Shown here: positions 42,250-49,821 of the stretch, in pieces | How positions within the stretch are numbered: position 1 is the stretch's first letter | Layout of the letters: each line of letters opens with the position of its first letter | Source of the DNA: a virus | Length of the DNA stretch: 64,000 nucleotides | IMG/VR virus record: IMGVR_UViG_3300034158_000010 | Location: 21,303 to 85,302 of that record | Strand: one strand, 5' to 3' | Position numbers and translations under genes: made by a program | The notes under the pieces: generated by a model | What the model was told of the DNA's origin: nothing | Database searches by the model: none | Seen by the model: only the letters and a program-made list of their open reading frames with translations

Positions 42250-42515
42250 TGGGTATACTAACTATTGATGATTGGGAACGTCATTACCCACCGACGGTGG
42301 TGAGTGATTATGAGCGGGCCTTAAAGGTTATGACTAACGTTGATTTCGATGAGCTAAAGCGTTGTGTAGATGCTGAACACGCTCGTCGTTATCAATCCAC
42401 TCACACTACCAACAACACTCGTTCAGCGATACCCGCTCTGCTCCGGTCTGGTACCACTATCCTCTTGAACCCTAACTCCCCTTTTAATACCGAGGTTAAA
42501 AATGCACAAGGTTGA
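42249..42515 (+). CDS. Hypothetical protein, 88 aa
   Basis: TAATG coupling to the previous gene. Helical N-terminal half with 'DDWERHYPPTVVSDYERAL'. No family recognised. Confidence 0.65.
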   Translation: MGILTIDDWERHYPPTVVSDYERALKVMTNVDFDELKRCVDAEHARRYQSTHTTNNTRSAIPALLRSGTTILLNPNSPFNTEVKNAQG

Positions 42516-42654
42516 TTTCACTGATAATGTCACTAACTACAACGCAATCTTCCAACACGTGATCGTGAATGGTGGGGCGCTGGAACTGGTTGTTGGTTCG
42601 ACTGGTCAGCACCTGAATGTAATCGTGCCAAAGGAGGCTATTGAGAATGCTTGA
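42502..42654 (+). CDS. Small protein, 50 aa
   Basis: MHKVDFTDNVTNYN, then two strands 'HVIVNGG' and 'LELVVGS'. GAGG upstream. Overlaps genes on both sides. Confidence 0.55.
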   Translation: MHKVDFTDNVTNYNAIFQHVIVNGGALELVVGSTGQHLNVIVPKEAIENA

Positions 42655-43150
42655 TTCCAAAGCAGTGGTAAAAGAAGCGCTTGAACACATGCGTACCCCG
42701 TTCACCATGGATCAGTTGATGGACAACTGCTTCGCTGATGGTATCCCTATTACCAATCACCAAGCACGGGCTATCACTGAGATCGCCGATGACGTCATCC
42801 GTAAGGGTGGCTTCTACACGATGGCTCAACTGCAAGACAACCGTGGTACGAACTTCCAGTTTTATAACGTCGTAGGTGAAGTGGTTAACACCATTACCCT
42901 GAACCTACCGAACATCGCTAAGGATCGTAAGATCCCTACCCGTAACTGGTTGGTGTCGTTGTTCAGTCACATTGGTTATCACAACAAGCGTCTGGAAGTT
43001 AAGTACATGGAACAACTCATTGAGTCCCATGTCCGTGATGGTGGTAGCTGGTCGTCCAGTATGTCTGGCGATGCTGTCTACTTCGTGTTCCGTATGAACG
43101 AACGTGTTAAAGCGCGTTATGAATTCCACCGTGAGGATTTGACCCAATGA
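42647..43150 (+). CDS. Hypothetical protein, 167 aa
   Basis: ATG 42647 is 9 bases after AGGAGG. The N-terminal part is helical with 'TMDQLMDNCFADGIPITNHQ', which could be a winged-helix-like fold, but I cannot confirm it. Confidence 0.7.
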   Translation: MLDSKAVVKEALEHMRTPFTMDQLMDNCFADGIPITNHQARAITEIADDVIRKGGFYTMAQLQDNRGTNFQFYNVVGEVVNTITLNLPNIAKDRKIPTRNWLVSLFSHIGYHNKRLEVKYMEQLIESHVRDGGSWSSSMSGDAVYFVFRMNERVKARYEFHREDLTQ

Positions 43151-43491
43151 CTGAAAAATTAAACGGGTGCAGTATTGATGTCGATACCTTTACCGTATTG
43201 GTTTGCGGTATGCCTTTGCTTAAGGATCTACTGACCCCTTTTAAAGCGCAGATCCAACATGACGCTATGGTAGCATTCAATCAGATTGCTTTGGCCATTG
43301 TAAAGATCCATGGACCTGCGTTTGGCCTTGATCCAGAGAACCCACCTGAACCAAAGCGGTGGTCACTGGGCACTGGTAGTAAAGAGGAATCTGATTACAT
43401 GATGAGTTTCCTACCGGTTAAAGAACTCCAGCGTAGTGAGGTAGTTAGCTACCAAACTGCTCGTGAAATCAAACCGTTGGCAGGATTCTAA
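43147..43491 (+). CDS. Hypothetical protein, 114 aa; pair with 43493-43774
   Basis: ATGA overlap with the previous gene. 'DTFTVLVCGMPLLKDLL' and 'RWSLGTGSKEESDYMMSFL' correspond in order to 'NNYTVVLNSRAAIAQVM' and 'HWTLGAVTMADATYLQGFL' of the next gene. Confidence 0.7.
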   Translation: MTEKLNGCSIDVDTFTVLVCGMPLLKDLLTPFKAQIQHDAMVAFNQIALAIVKIHGPAFGLDPENPPEPKRWSLGTGSKEESDYMMSFLPVKELQRSEVVSYQTAREIKPLAGF

Positions 43492-43492
43492 C

Positions 43493-43774
43493 ATGACGCA
43501 GCTATTCACTATCGATGAGAACAACTACACCGTGGTATTGAATAGCCGTGCCGCTATCGCTCAGGTGATGGAAGACACAGGCGTCAGTTCATTAGTTGGT
43601 TTCAACCGTGCAGCTGTACTGATCGTAAGACAGTTCGGTCACGTGCAAGGTGTTACTCTGGATGACAATGATTTAGAACACTGGACCCTCGGTGCAGTGA
43701 CGATGGCAGATGCAACTTATCTACAAGGCTTTCTTGCTGGCGACGCCAGTGAGATTGTATCCCTTAGTAATTGA
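43493..43774 (+). CDS. Hypothetical protein, 93 aa; pair with 43147-43491
   Basis: Start MTQLFTIDEN follows AGGAT. Clear duplicate of the preceding gene over most of its length. Lies directly before the tubulin gene. Confidence 0.7.
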   Translation: MTQLFTIDENNYTVVLNSRAAIAQVMEDTGVSSLVGFNRAAVLIVRQFGHVQGVTLDDNDLEHWTLGAVTMADATYLQGFLAGDASEIVSLSN

Positions 43775-43791
43775 AACGGAGCTACACCCTG

Positions 43792-44766
43792 ATGAAACCT
43801 TATGATTTCGAAGAAGCAGCAACTCCTGTAAAAACCTGTTTGATCTTTGCTGGTGGTTGCGGTCTCAACGTAGCTACCCACGTTATGGATCTTCCTAACG
43901 TTCATTGCATTGACACCTGCGATAAGAACATCGTTGATGCTCACCGTACTGGTAAAGTCTTTCTGACCCAAGGTACTCGTGGCGCTGGTAAGAACCGTGC
44001 ATTCATCCTACCTAAGGTTCGTCCACAAATCCCAACCTACATGGCGACTCTCCCTGAAGCAGACTTCTACATCGTCTGTTATTCGCTGGGTGGCGGATCG
44101 GGTTCGGTACTGGGTCCTTTGATCACTGGTGCTCTGGCGGATCGTCAAGCGGCTTTCGTTAGCTTCGTAATCGGTGCTATGGAATCTCCAGAAGTACTGC
44201 AAAACGATATCGATACCATGAAGTCGTTGGAGTCGATTGCGGTTCGTAAAGAAACGCCTATCGTAATCAACTACACCCCGAACGTTAACGGTCAGACCTA
44301 TGAGTATACCAACTCTCAGGTAGCTGCTAACATCCGTCGCATGGTTTGCCTGACTAACCAGAACCACCAGCGTCTGGATGTGTTCGATGTTCAGAACTGG
44401 GTACGCTTCACTGACAAGCATAAGAACCTGATCCCTCAGGTGTGTGAGCTGCACATCAGTGACAGTCGTAAAGATGCTGAGCTGGTTCCTGAACCAATCG
44501 CTGTTGCCAGCCTTTACCTCGATCCATCCAAAGAGTTCGCTTTTGGTTCTGCGATCGTACGCACCACCGGTATCATGCGTCCCGATGATCTGGACGTTAC
44601 TGAAGAACAACTGCACTTCGTCATCAACTCGGTTGGTGTTGTAGAAGTCATGAAGTCTATCAGCGATACCAAAACTGAGGTCACTCGTCAACTGGCAAAG
44701 TTCGTACAGCGTAACCCGCTGCTGGACCCAGATGACAATGCTGATGAAGATGGCATGGTAGTCTAA
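43792..44766 (+). CDS. phuZ: Phage tubulin/FtsZ-like GTPase (PhuZ type)
   Basis: 324 residues; PhuZ of 201phi2-1 is about 315. The tubulin signature 'SLGGGSGSVLGPL' is at ~98-110 (G100-G-G-S-G-S105), a T1-type 'FAGGCGLNV' at ~19-27, and an acidic tail 'DPDDNADEDGMVV' fits the PhuZ C-terminus that drives filament contacts. I cannot place the catalytic T7-loop aspartate with certainty. In phiKZ-like phages PhuZ forms a spindle that centres the phage nucleus and carries capsids to it. I start at ATG 43792, 10 bases after GGAG. A terminator follows directly. Confidence 0.88.
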   Translation: MKPYDFEEAATPVKTCLIFAGGCGLNVATHVMDLPNVHCIDTCDKNIVDAHRTGKVFLTQGTRGAGKNRAFILPKVRPQIPTYMATLPEADFYIVCYSLGGGSGSVLGPLITGALADRQAAFVSFVIGAMESPEVLQNDIDTMKSLESIAVRKETPIVINYTPNVNGQTYEYTNSQVAANIRRMVCLTNQNHQRLDVFDVQNWVRFTDKHKNLIPQVCELHISDSRKDAELVPEPIAVASLYLDPSKEFAFGSAIVRTTGIMRPDDLDVTEEQLHFVINSVGVVEVMKSISDTKTEVTRQLAKFVQRNPLLDPDDNADEDGMVV

Positions 44767-44772
44767 ATAACA

Positions 44773-44792
44773 GTCCCACCTTCGGGTGGGGC
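44773..44792 (+). terminator. Hairpin terminator after phuZ
   Basis: GTCCCACC-TTCG-GGTGGGGC then TTTATT. Confidence 0.8.
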
Positions 44793-44818
44793 TTTATTCC
44801 CTTTTAGGAGTTAACAGA

Positions 44819-45025
44819 ATGGCTAAATTAAATGCTGGTGATGTATTGAGCGAAACGCCTCGGATTCTCGTGGTTGAAGGCACTAACAACTTTGTGACCA
44901 TTCGCTCGCCTGCTCCGAATGCGTACATCCACGAGTTCATGTGGATGAAAGGTTACAAACACATTAGCACTGGTACGTTGTACATCGACGGTCAATGCAA
45001 CTCCACTTTTCAAAAGCATTTCTGA
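44819..45025 (+). CDS. Small beta-rich protein, 68 aa; paralogous set member
   Basis: Start follows AGGAG. '[16 protein letters not shown]', 'FVTIRSP' then a helix and 'YKHISTG' match the order in 45033 ('[16 protein letters not shown]', 'YVTINIR', 'FDAVYTG'). An SH3/KOW-like barrel is possible. Confidence 0.65.
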   Translation: MAKLNAGDVLSETPRILVVEGTNNFVTIRSPAPNAYIHEFMWMKGYKHISTGTLYIDGQCNSTFQKHF

Positions 45026-45032
45026 GGTTAAC

Positions 45033-45311
45033 ATGTGGACAGAAGTTGATATCGATACCATCCCTCTACCGATCGAACCGAAGTTCAAGTTCCGTAAAGG
45101 GGACGAGGTTAAGTTTAACGACACTCGGTTTCACATCTACGAGTGTAACGCCGACTACGTCACAATCAATATTCGCAAGAAGTACGCCACTGCTGACCTG
45201 ATGCAATTTATGGAAACCCGATTTGATGCGGTCTATACTGGCCCTATGTTGAATTGGACCGAAGGTAGTCATTTAACTTTTAAAAGGAAAACACCCGATG
45301 TCCAGATTTAA
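45033..45311 (+). CDS. Small beta-rich protein, 92 aa; paralogous set member
   Basis: GAGG before ATG. See 44819 for the shared pattern; extra N-terminal ~20 residues and a charged tail. Confidence 0.65.
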   Translation: MWTEVDIDTIPLPIEPKFKFRKGDEVKFNDTRFHIYECNADYVTINIRKKYATADLMQFMETRFDAVYTGPMLNWTEGSHLTFKRKTPDVQI

Positions 45312-45615
45312 AGAAGGTGAGGGGCTATGGTACATCACACCGGATATCTTCACATCTCAAGTATTGGAACTCGGTAAGCGTTACACCGTCCTCTTGCTGG
45401 CAGATGGCGACGTTGTCATCAAGGGTTACGTTGTAGCTGGCGTAGGTAATTTCGATGCGGACTGGAACCTGACTCTGGGGGCGGACGATATGACGTACCT
45501 ATCGCTAAAGTTGCCTTACTTCAGTTCGCATTACATTAATGGGTTTGATATCATCATCCGGGATGACGAGAAAACCTTGATCATGTTACCCAACGTGAGT
45601 TATAGCCGTGGCTAA
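45298..45615 (+). CDS. Hypothetical beta-rich protein, 105 aa
   Basis: AAAAGGA before ATG, overlapping the previous gene by 14 bases. '[20 protein letters not shown]' suggests a barrel of the same general kind as its two neighbours. Confidence 0.65.
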   Translation: MSRFKEGEGLWYITPDIFTSQVLELGKRYTVLLLADGDVVIKGYVVAGVGNFDADWNLTLGADDMTYLSLKLPYFSSHYINGFDIIIRDDEKTLIMLPNVSYSRG

Positions 45616-46069
45616 AGTAACGGTACTTAATTGCTGGAACGCTGAGAAGTATCCTCTACCCGTCCCTGTGATCAGCTTTAACGAGTGGAACGGTCCTATA
45701 CCGGGTGAGCGTCACACTTACCCGTTAGGTACCCATCACAAGGACGTACAGCGGATCTACGTGGATGACGTTGAAGAACAGATCGACTCCACGTATCGCT
45801 TGTTTGATTACATCGACGCGCTGAAGATCTTCACGTTCTTGGATAAGTACCCAGGTGAAGACATCATGGTACATTGTGCGGCGGGTTCATCGCGTAGCCC
45901 TGCATGCGCTAAGTTCATGATCGAGTATCTGGGCTATGAGTTGGACACCGAGGTTAACAGCCCTGATTATGACCGGTGTCATAATACTCACGTCTACTAT
46001 ACTCTGAAACGGGCGATCTTCGATCACCAGCGAATTCAACAAACCTTAAGGATGGCAAATCGTGGCTAA
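45608..46069 (+). CDS. Dual-specificity/tyrosine phosphatase-like protein
   Basis: 153 residues, GTG start overlapping the previous gene. The signature 'IMVHCAAGSSRSPACAKF' holds the catalytic C90 and R96 (H-C-x2-G-x2-R-S). An upstream 'YVDDVEE' (~51-57) can supply the general acid. Cysteine-based phosphatases of this fold act on phosphotyrosine/serine proteins, but also on RNA 5' ends or lipids. No signal peptide, so it acts in the cytoplasm. In this early-type cluster it may change host signalling or remove a phosphate-based defence signal; that is inference. Confidence 0.82.
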   Translation: MAKVTVLNCWNAEKYPLPVPVISFNEWNGPIPGERHTYPLGTHHKDVQRIYVDDVEEQIDSTYRLFDYIDALKIFTFLDKYPGEDIMVHCAAGSSRSPACAKFMIEYLGYELDTEVNSPDYDRCHNTHVYYTLKRAIFDHQRIQQTLRMANRG

Positions 46070-46262
46070 ACGTAATAAGTTCAAAGGTAACAATGCAAAG
46101 CTGGTGGGTGACACTCGTCTTACTCAACGTGAGATGAAGAAAATGTCTGCGGCGTACTACAACGTACAACGTGACTTTGAAACCCGCACAGCTGCTGAAG
46201 CGGCCAATGCGGCACGTACCACCGAGGACGTTAAACCGGCGGTCTTCGATGAGTTGGGTTGA
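46062..46262 (+). CDS. Hypothetical basic protein, 66 aa
   Basis: GTG start with AAGGA upstream, overlapping the phosphatase end. 'MAKRNKFKGNNAKLVG' then an alanine-rich helix. Confidence 0.6.
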   Translation: MAKRNKFKGNNAKLVGDTRLTQREMKKMSAAYYNVQRDFETRTAAEAANAARTTEDVKPAVFDELG

Positions 46263-46341
46263 TATAGCCAAGATAGGTAGTCTACTGTTAACCGTAGTTG
46301 CCTTCTATGGTTTCATCTGGTACATTGACGAAAGGGGATAA
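46249..46341 (+). CDS. Tiny membrane protein, 30 aa
   Basis: MSWVDIAKIG followed by a hydrophobic segment (~8-25, 'KIGSLLLTVVAFYGFIWY'). The ribosome site (GGCGG) is weak. It overlaps the previous gene and abuts the next membrane protein. Confidence 0.45.
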   Translation: MSWVDIAKIGSLLLTVVAFYGFIWYIDERG

Positions 46342-46343
46342 CT

Positions 46344-46523
46344 ATGATTGGTGCAATGGGTAACCTCTCTGCATGGGGCGTTGGGATGTTTCTTCTGTTC
46401 GGACTGTTGTTCTTGGTGTCCGACGATAGTACTAAGTACCGTAAACCGGTAGGTATCATCTCGTTGTTTTGGCTGGTGACAGCGGTGGTTGCTTCAACCA
46501 TTCGTGAGACCTATATTCCTTAA
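46344..46523 (+). CDS. Two-pass membrane protein, 59 aa
   Basis: GGGGA before ATG. Hydrophobic segments at ~10-27 and ~39-55 joined by 'SDDSTKYRKP'. Confidence 0.6.
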   Translation: MIGAMGNLSAWGVGMFLLFGLLFLVSDDSTKYRKPVGIISLFWLVTAVVASTIRETYIP

Positions 46524-46531
46524 GGTGAGTT

Positions 46532-46984
46532 ATGGCTAAGTCCAAGAAACAGATAGATGAATCTGTAGCTTGCGACCTAGGGCTTGTACTCTCACCCCAT
46601 ACCAGAACGATACGGGAAGTTGCAGAAGCGGGTAACGCCACGGTGTGCTTGATCTTTGCTTTTGAATGTGACGACTACGTATGTTACGATCTGGTTCCAG
46701 TTTGGCGTGAAGTAAATGGGATGCGAATCAAGTTACCTAAGTTTCAATCGCACCCCACCGTCGTGGAGCGATTGCGCAAGCTGCTCTATAGACGGTACTA
46801 CACAACCGATGGACGATACCTGTATCCACTTAAGGTAAAGTCCGTTGATGAGTTTAACCGGCGACTACCCTTTGAAGTAGGGAACATCACCGACTGCTTG
46901 ACCACACTTATTGAACCGGACCTAGTCATGGGTCTACGATCTAAATCACTGTTATTCCACCGAAGGAAAATTCAATATGAATGA
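46532..46984 (+). CDS. Hypothetical protein, 150 aa
   Basis: AAGGTGA before ATG. Basic ends, cysteine-containing 'FECDDYVCYDLVPVW'. No family recognised. Confidence 0.7.
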   Translation: MAKSKKQIDESVACDLGLVLSPHTRTIREVAEAGNATVCLIFAFECDDYVCYDLVPVWREVNGMRIKLPKFQSHPTVVERLRKLLYRRYYTTDGRYLYPLKVKSVDEFNRRLPFEVGNITDCLTTLIEPDLVMGLRSKSLLFHRRKIQYE

Positions 46985-47348
46985 AGTTAAACCGTATAAC
47001 AACGAAGCCTTCCTGACGTTGTTCAAGGCTATCCGTGAAATGAACAAGTGGTATCACAAAGACCTTGTGTCGATCCCAACGTTCAAGTCTACACCAATTC
47101 GTGGGTTGTGGACGGTTTGGCGCCCTACTGGCACAGGTTATCAAATCCTGTTGGATTCAGACCATCGTACCTACGCAATGTTGGAATGGAACTTCAAGAG
47201 TCAGGAGTTGTTTATCCAGGACCTGAAGCTGACCATTTCGGAAGCCGTGGTCGATCAGAACGAAATCCAAGAACATCTGCTGCTCGCAGTGGTTCGTATC
47301 TACGCTGACATTAAGGAGAAGATCGCATGCACCGCCGTGGAGAACTGA
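46977..47348 (+). CDS. Hypothetical protein, 123 aa
   Basis: GAAGGAAA before ATG. Helix, beta sheet, helix. Its layout is similar to that of 47327 ('FKAIREMNKW' versus 'LKEFRDLDLP', both followed by 'P..F.S..I'), so the two may be related. Confidence 0.7.
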   Translation: MNEVKPYNNEAFLTLFKAIREMNKWYHKDLVSIPTFKSTPIRGLWTVWRPTGTGYQILLDSDHRTYAMLEWNFKSQELFIQDLKLTISEAVVDQNEIQEHLLLAVVRIYADIKEKIACTAVEN

Positions 47349-47605
47349 TTCGCCTACTTAAAGAGTTCCGGGATCTGGACCTCCCTATGGTCTGTGCACC
47401 TTTGGATCAGTTCACGTCCGTTCGTATTACCCTACGTGGTACTACATTCAGCTTCGTTAAGAAGTACCGTGGTAAGGAAGAGGATGTGGCTATCGTTTAT
47501 ACCAACACCGATGGGGAATATACCGGTATGGTTGTCGAAGGTAACGTTGCTACCGCTATGTCGTTACTGTTGTTCTCGCTGGAGATCGCAGTAGAGAACA
47601 ACTGA
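47327..47605 (+). CDS. Hypothetical protein, 92 aa
   Basis: AAGGAG before ATG; overlaps the previous gene by 22 bases and the next by one. Possible relative of 46977. Confidence 0.7.
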   Translation: MHRRGELIRLLKEFRDLDLPMVCAPLDQFTSVRITLRGTTFSFVKKYRGKEEDVAIVYTNTDGEYTGMVVEGNVATAMSLLLFSLEIAVENN

Positions 47606-47802
47606 TGGACGCCCGTCAGCAAATCGAGAGTGTCAAGTGCGATGCTCTCAGAATGTTAAAACTAATTGCTGCACGTGAGGGTACCGATGAAGCTTTCAAT
47701 TTATATTCTCCTGACCACCTTGGTGTGTATAGCACTGTCGGTGACGAAGTGTGTGATGGACACACGGGAATATGTGGAGGAGACCCGTTTCACGATTACT
47801 AA
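47605..47802 (+). CDS. Hypothetical protein, 65 aa
   Basis: ATG overlaps the previous stop (TGATG). Its last ~115 bases overlap the next gene in another frame. The C-terminus has two cysteines in 'VCDGHTGICGGD'. Confidence 0.5.
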   Translation: MDARQQIESVKCDALRMLKLIAAREGTDEAFNLYSPDHLGVYSTVGDEVCDGHTGICGGDPFHDY

Positions 47803-47926
47803 CTCGATGAGTAATCAGGAACAAAGTTACAGAGCGTGTTTGAAACGTACCTCCAGTTGGATGGGCGTCACAGACCGTAACAAAATGACCGCGTGTTCTA
47901 AAGAAGTGGGATTCTATGAAAATTGA
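47687..47926 (+). CDS. Membrane-anchored protein with paired cysteines, 79 aa
   Basis: Start MKLSIYILLTTL follows GAGGG. N-terminal hydrophobic segment (~3-20), then an outward-facing part with C51 and C70. The segment 'YRACLKRTSSWMG...TAC' has the same 19-residue cysteine spacing and flanking residues as 48113-48379, so the two are paralogues. Nested with the preceding gene and overlapping the lipoprotein gene by 11 bases. Confidence 0.6.
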   Translation: MKLSIYILLTTLVCIALSVTKCVMDTREYVEETRFTITNSMSNQEQSYRACLKRTSSWMGVTDRNKMTACSKEVGFYEN

Positions 47927-48092
47927 TTTGAGTTGGATATTCCTTGGTTTGCTGGCGCTATCTTTCGGGGGCTGTGCAGGACTGAGTACGATCGGCGATA
48001 AGTATGAAAGTGCTGAACGTTATAAAGCTGACCGTTATTTGGAAGGCGTAAAGTTCAAAGCAAGGTTGGAAGCTGGTGAAGTAGTCCGTTAA
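47916..48092 (+). CDS. Small lipoprotein, 58 aa
   Basis: Signal 'MKIDLSWIFLGLLALSFGGC' with C20 as the likely lipidated cysteine (lipobox L-x-x-C type, here F-G-G-C). The remaining ~38 residues are charged and helical. This is the size of an outer-membrane spanin subunit, but a spanin role is only a suggestion. Lies between two related membrane-anchored proteins. Confidence 0.6.
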   Translation: MKIDLSWIFLGLLALSFGGCAGLSTIGDKYESAERYKADRYLEGVKFKARLEAGEVVR

Positions 48093-48112
48093 TAACTGGG
48101 TGGAGTTTAACA

Positions 48113-48379
48113 ATGCAACTTGATAAAGAGGTGTTAAAAGATTCACGGGCATTTGCCAAATGGGCCGTCATCTTGACACTCGTGTTTGGCCTGGGTGGTT
48201 TGATCTTCACTCATGTACGCGAGGTTCGTGAAAGCGATCGTATCGAAGCTGAAGAACTACGTGCCTGGCAAAGTTCGCCAGAGTATGCCTTCAGGTTCTG
48301 CTTGACGACCGTAACTGGTATTGACGGTACGGCTACACCAGATCAGATCAAAGCCTGTAAAGAAGCGTCACTTCGTTAA
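48113..48379 (+). CDS. Membrane-anchored protein with paired cysteines, 88 aa
   Basis: GGAG before ATG. Membrane segment ~17-34, charged linker, then C63 and C82 in 'YAFRFCLTTVTGIDG' and 'IKACKEASLR'. Paralogue of 47687-47926. The two cysteines may form a disulfide in the periplasm. Confidence 0.65.
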   Translation: MQLDKEVLKDSRAFAKWAVILTLVFGLGGLIFTHVREVRESDRIEAEELRAWQSSPEYAFRFCLTTVTGIDGTATPDQIKACKEASLR

Positions 48380-48388
48380 CGTCATAAA

Positions 48389-48409
48389 GCCCCTCCGTAA
48401 TGGAGGGGC
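48389..48409. terminator. Bidirectional terminator
   Basis: GCCCCTCC-GTAAT-GGAGGGGC between convergent genes, preceded by CATAAA. Confidence 0.75.
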
Positions 48410-48425
48410 GATATGCCTTATTTTT

Positions 48426-49247
48426 TTATTGTGCCGCGATCAGAGTACGGATGTGGTGCCGATTACCCTCAGGGTCGTTGAAGCACCGCAAGATCTTTTG
48501 AACCTTACGTAGTTGCTCATCGTACTTGTCATTAGCGTCAGCCCACTCGTATACCTTATCACGGAATACACCAAGCTCTTGACCACCTGCCAACTGAGCT
48601 TCACCCATCTCGATGAACATCTCGTTGTAGCAGTAAGCCTGAACAGCGTACTCAACCAACTTAGCGAATGCAGGCCAGCTAGGTTGACGAATGTTGTTTA
48701 GTTCCTCATCGTTACCCAGACGACAGCTAAGATAAGCGGTGGCCGTAGGCATAGCGATAAAGCGTACCATGAATGTGTTGTGGTTAATCAAACCCAAGTA
48801 ACTGGTTTGTGCCACAGGGATACGACGAGCCGCATCTAACACCTGCCGGGTAGCTGAGGTCATTGCGCCTTCACGGTAAGTAGTCATGAGACCACCGCTC
48901 TGATAACCCAGTACACCGAAGTGCATACTGTACAGCTGGACGATTGGCCTGCCTTGGGTATACTCATCAGGAATGTAGTAAACAGTCGTATATGGGTCTA
49001 CGTACTGTGCTCGAACTGGGAAGTCTAGAGGGATGAAAGTCTTAGTACCACCGATCACTTCCAGGTCAGGTTTAATACGGGCCTCGATTATCGCTTCTCG
49101 AATACGATGCTCCATCGAAAAGTTAGATCCACAACCAGCATTATCCAGAGCAATGGTCGCCTTATTACCGGCAACGAAAACCTGCTGGAGTACCTGACGG
49201 GGGATACGGGGTCGAATGTAGTTTAGTGCATATTGGATAGCGCTCAT
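48426..49247 (-). CDS. Hypothetical protein, 273 aa, possibly virion-related
   Basis: Starts [14 protein letters not shown]. Soluble, mixed alpha/beta. The minus-strand position, length and lack of overlaps resemble those of virion genes in the window. No domain recognised. Confidence 0.7.
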   Translation of the reverse strand: MSAIQYALNYIRPRIPRQVLQQVFVAGNKATIALDNAGCGSNFSMEHRIREAIIEARIKPDLEVIGGTKTFIPLDFPVRAQYVDPYTTVYYIPDEYTQGRPIVQLYSMHFGVLGYQSGGLMTTYREGAMTSATRQVLDAARRIPVAQTSYLGLINHNTFMVRFIAMPTATAYLSCRLGNDEELNNIRQPSWPAFAKLVEYAVQAYCYNEMFIEMGEAQLAGGQELGVFRDKVYEWADANDKYDEQLRKVQKILRCFNDPEGNRHHIRTLIAAQ

Positions 49248-49354
49248 TCCGAAAACGTCCTATATCGCATTTCAGGGGCCTTCCCGGTGGGATAGTTATA
49301 CTTGGGAGCGTATACTATACGAGGGGAAGCATTTAACTCATTTAATTTGAGATC

Positions 49355-49362
49355 TATATCAT
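49355..49362 (+). promoter_or_regulatory. Second-class promoter motif TATATCAT
   Basis: Context TTTAATTTGAGATCTATATC then ATGC, 27 bases before the ATG at 49389. Confidence 0.6.
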
Positions 49363-49388
49363 GCTACTGGATTAATAGAGGAAAGACT

Positions 49389-49811
49389 ATGCACGAAAAC
49401 AAGCCACAGCCATACGATCTCCACGTGTTTGATATCAGACCTGTGCTCCCCCTGATCGATCATGGTAGTATTCGTCTATTGGCGTTCATGCGTCATGATA
49501 AACGAACTGGCCGTAACCCAGACCATGCAATGATTATCACCCAAGGGAGCGAATATGATCAACGTGTAAGAATCACCAGTGATGAAATCCTAGATGACTT
49601 CATCTCGATTGCAATCAATTCATTCGAACATACTTGGGTACATCGTAACCTGAGTCACGTATCTGATGCAGAGCACCGAATATATCGGGAATTCCCTGAG
49701 GCATGGCGAGCACTGTATCAATGCATTCATTTCCAACCGGAACACGCTGGGTTGTTCGCGCACTATCAGAGAATCAATGATGCGATCTACCTGGCTGTTC
49801 CGAAGTATTAA
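49389..49811 (+). CDS. Hypothetical protein, 140 aa
   Basis: Start MHENKPQPYD follows GAGGAAAG; the longer frame to 49302 would cross the promoter motif. Histidine-rich. No family recognised. Confidence 0.7.
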   Translation: MHENKPQPYDLHVFDIRPVLPLIDHGSIRLLAFMRHDKRTGRNPDHAMIITQGSEYDQRVRITSDEILDDFISIAINSFEHTWVHRNLSHVSDAEHRIYREFPEAWRALYQCIHFQPEHAGLFAHYQRINDAIYLAVPKY

Positions 49812-49821
49812 GGGTTAAGTA

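Noticed and set aside
47916-48092. Calling the small lipoprotein an o-spanin outright
   Set aside because: Size and lipobox fit, but no neighbouring holin or endolysin is seen and the flanking proteins do not have the coiled coil of an i-spanin.
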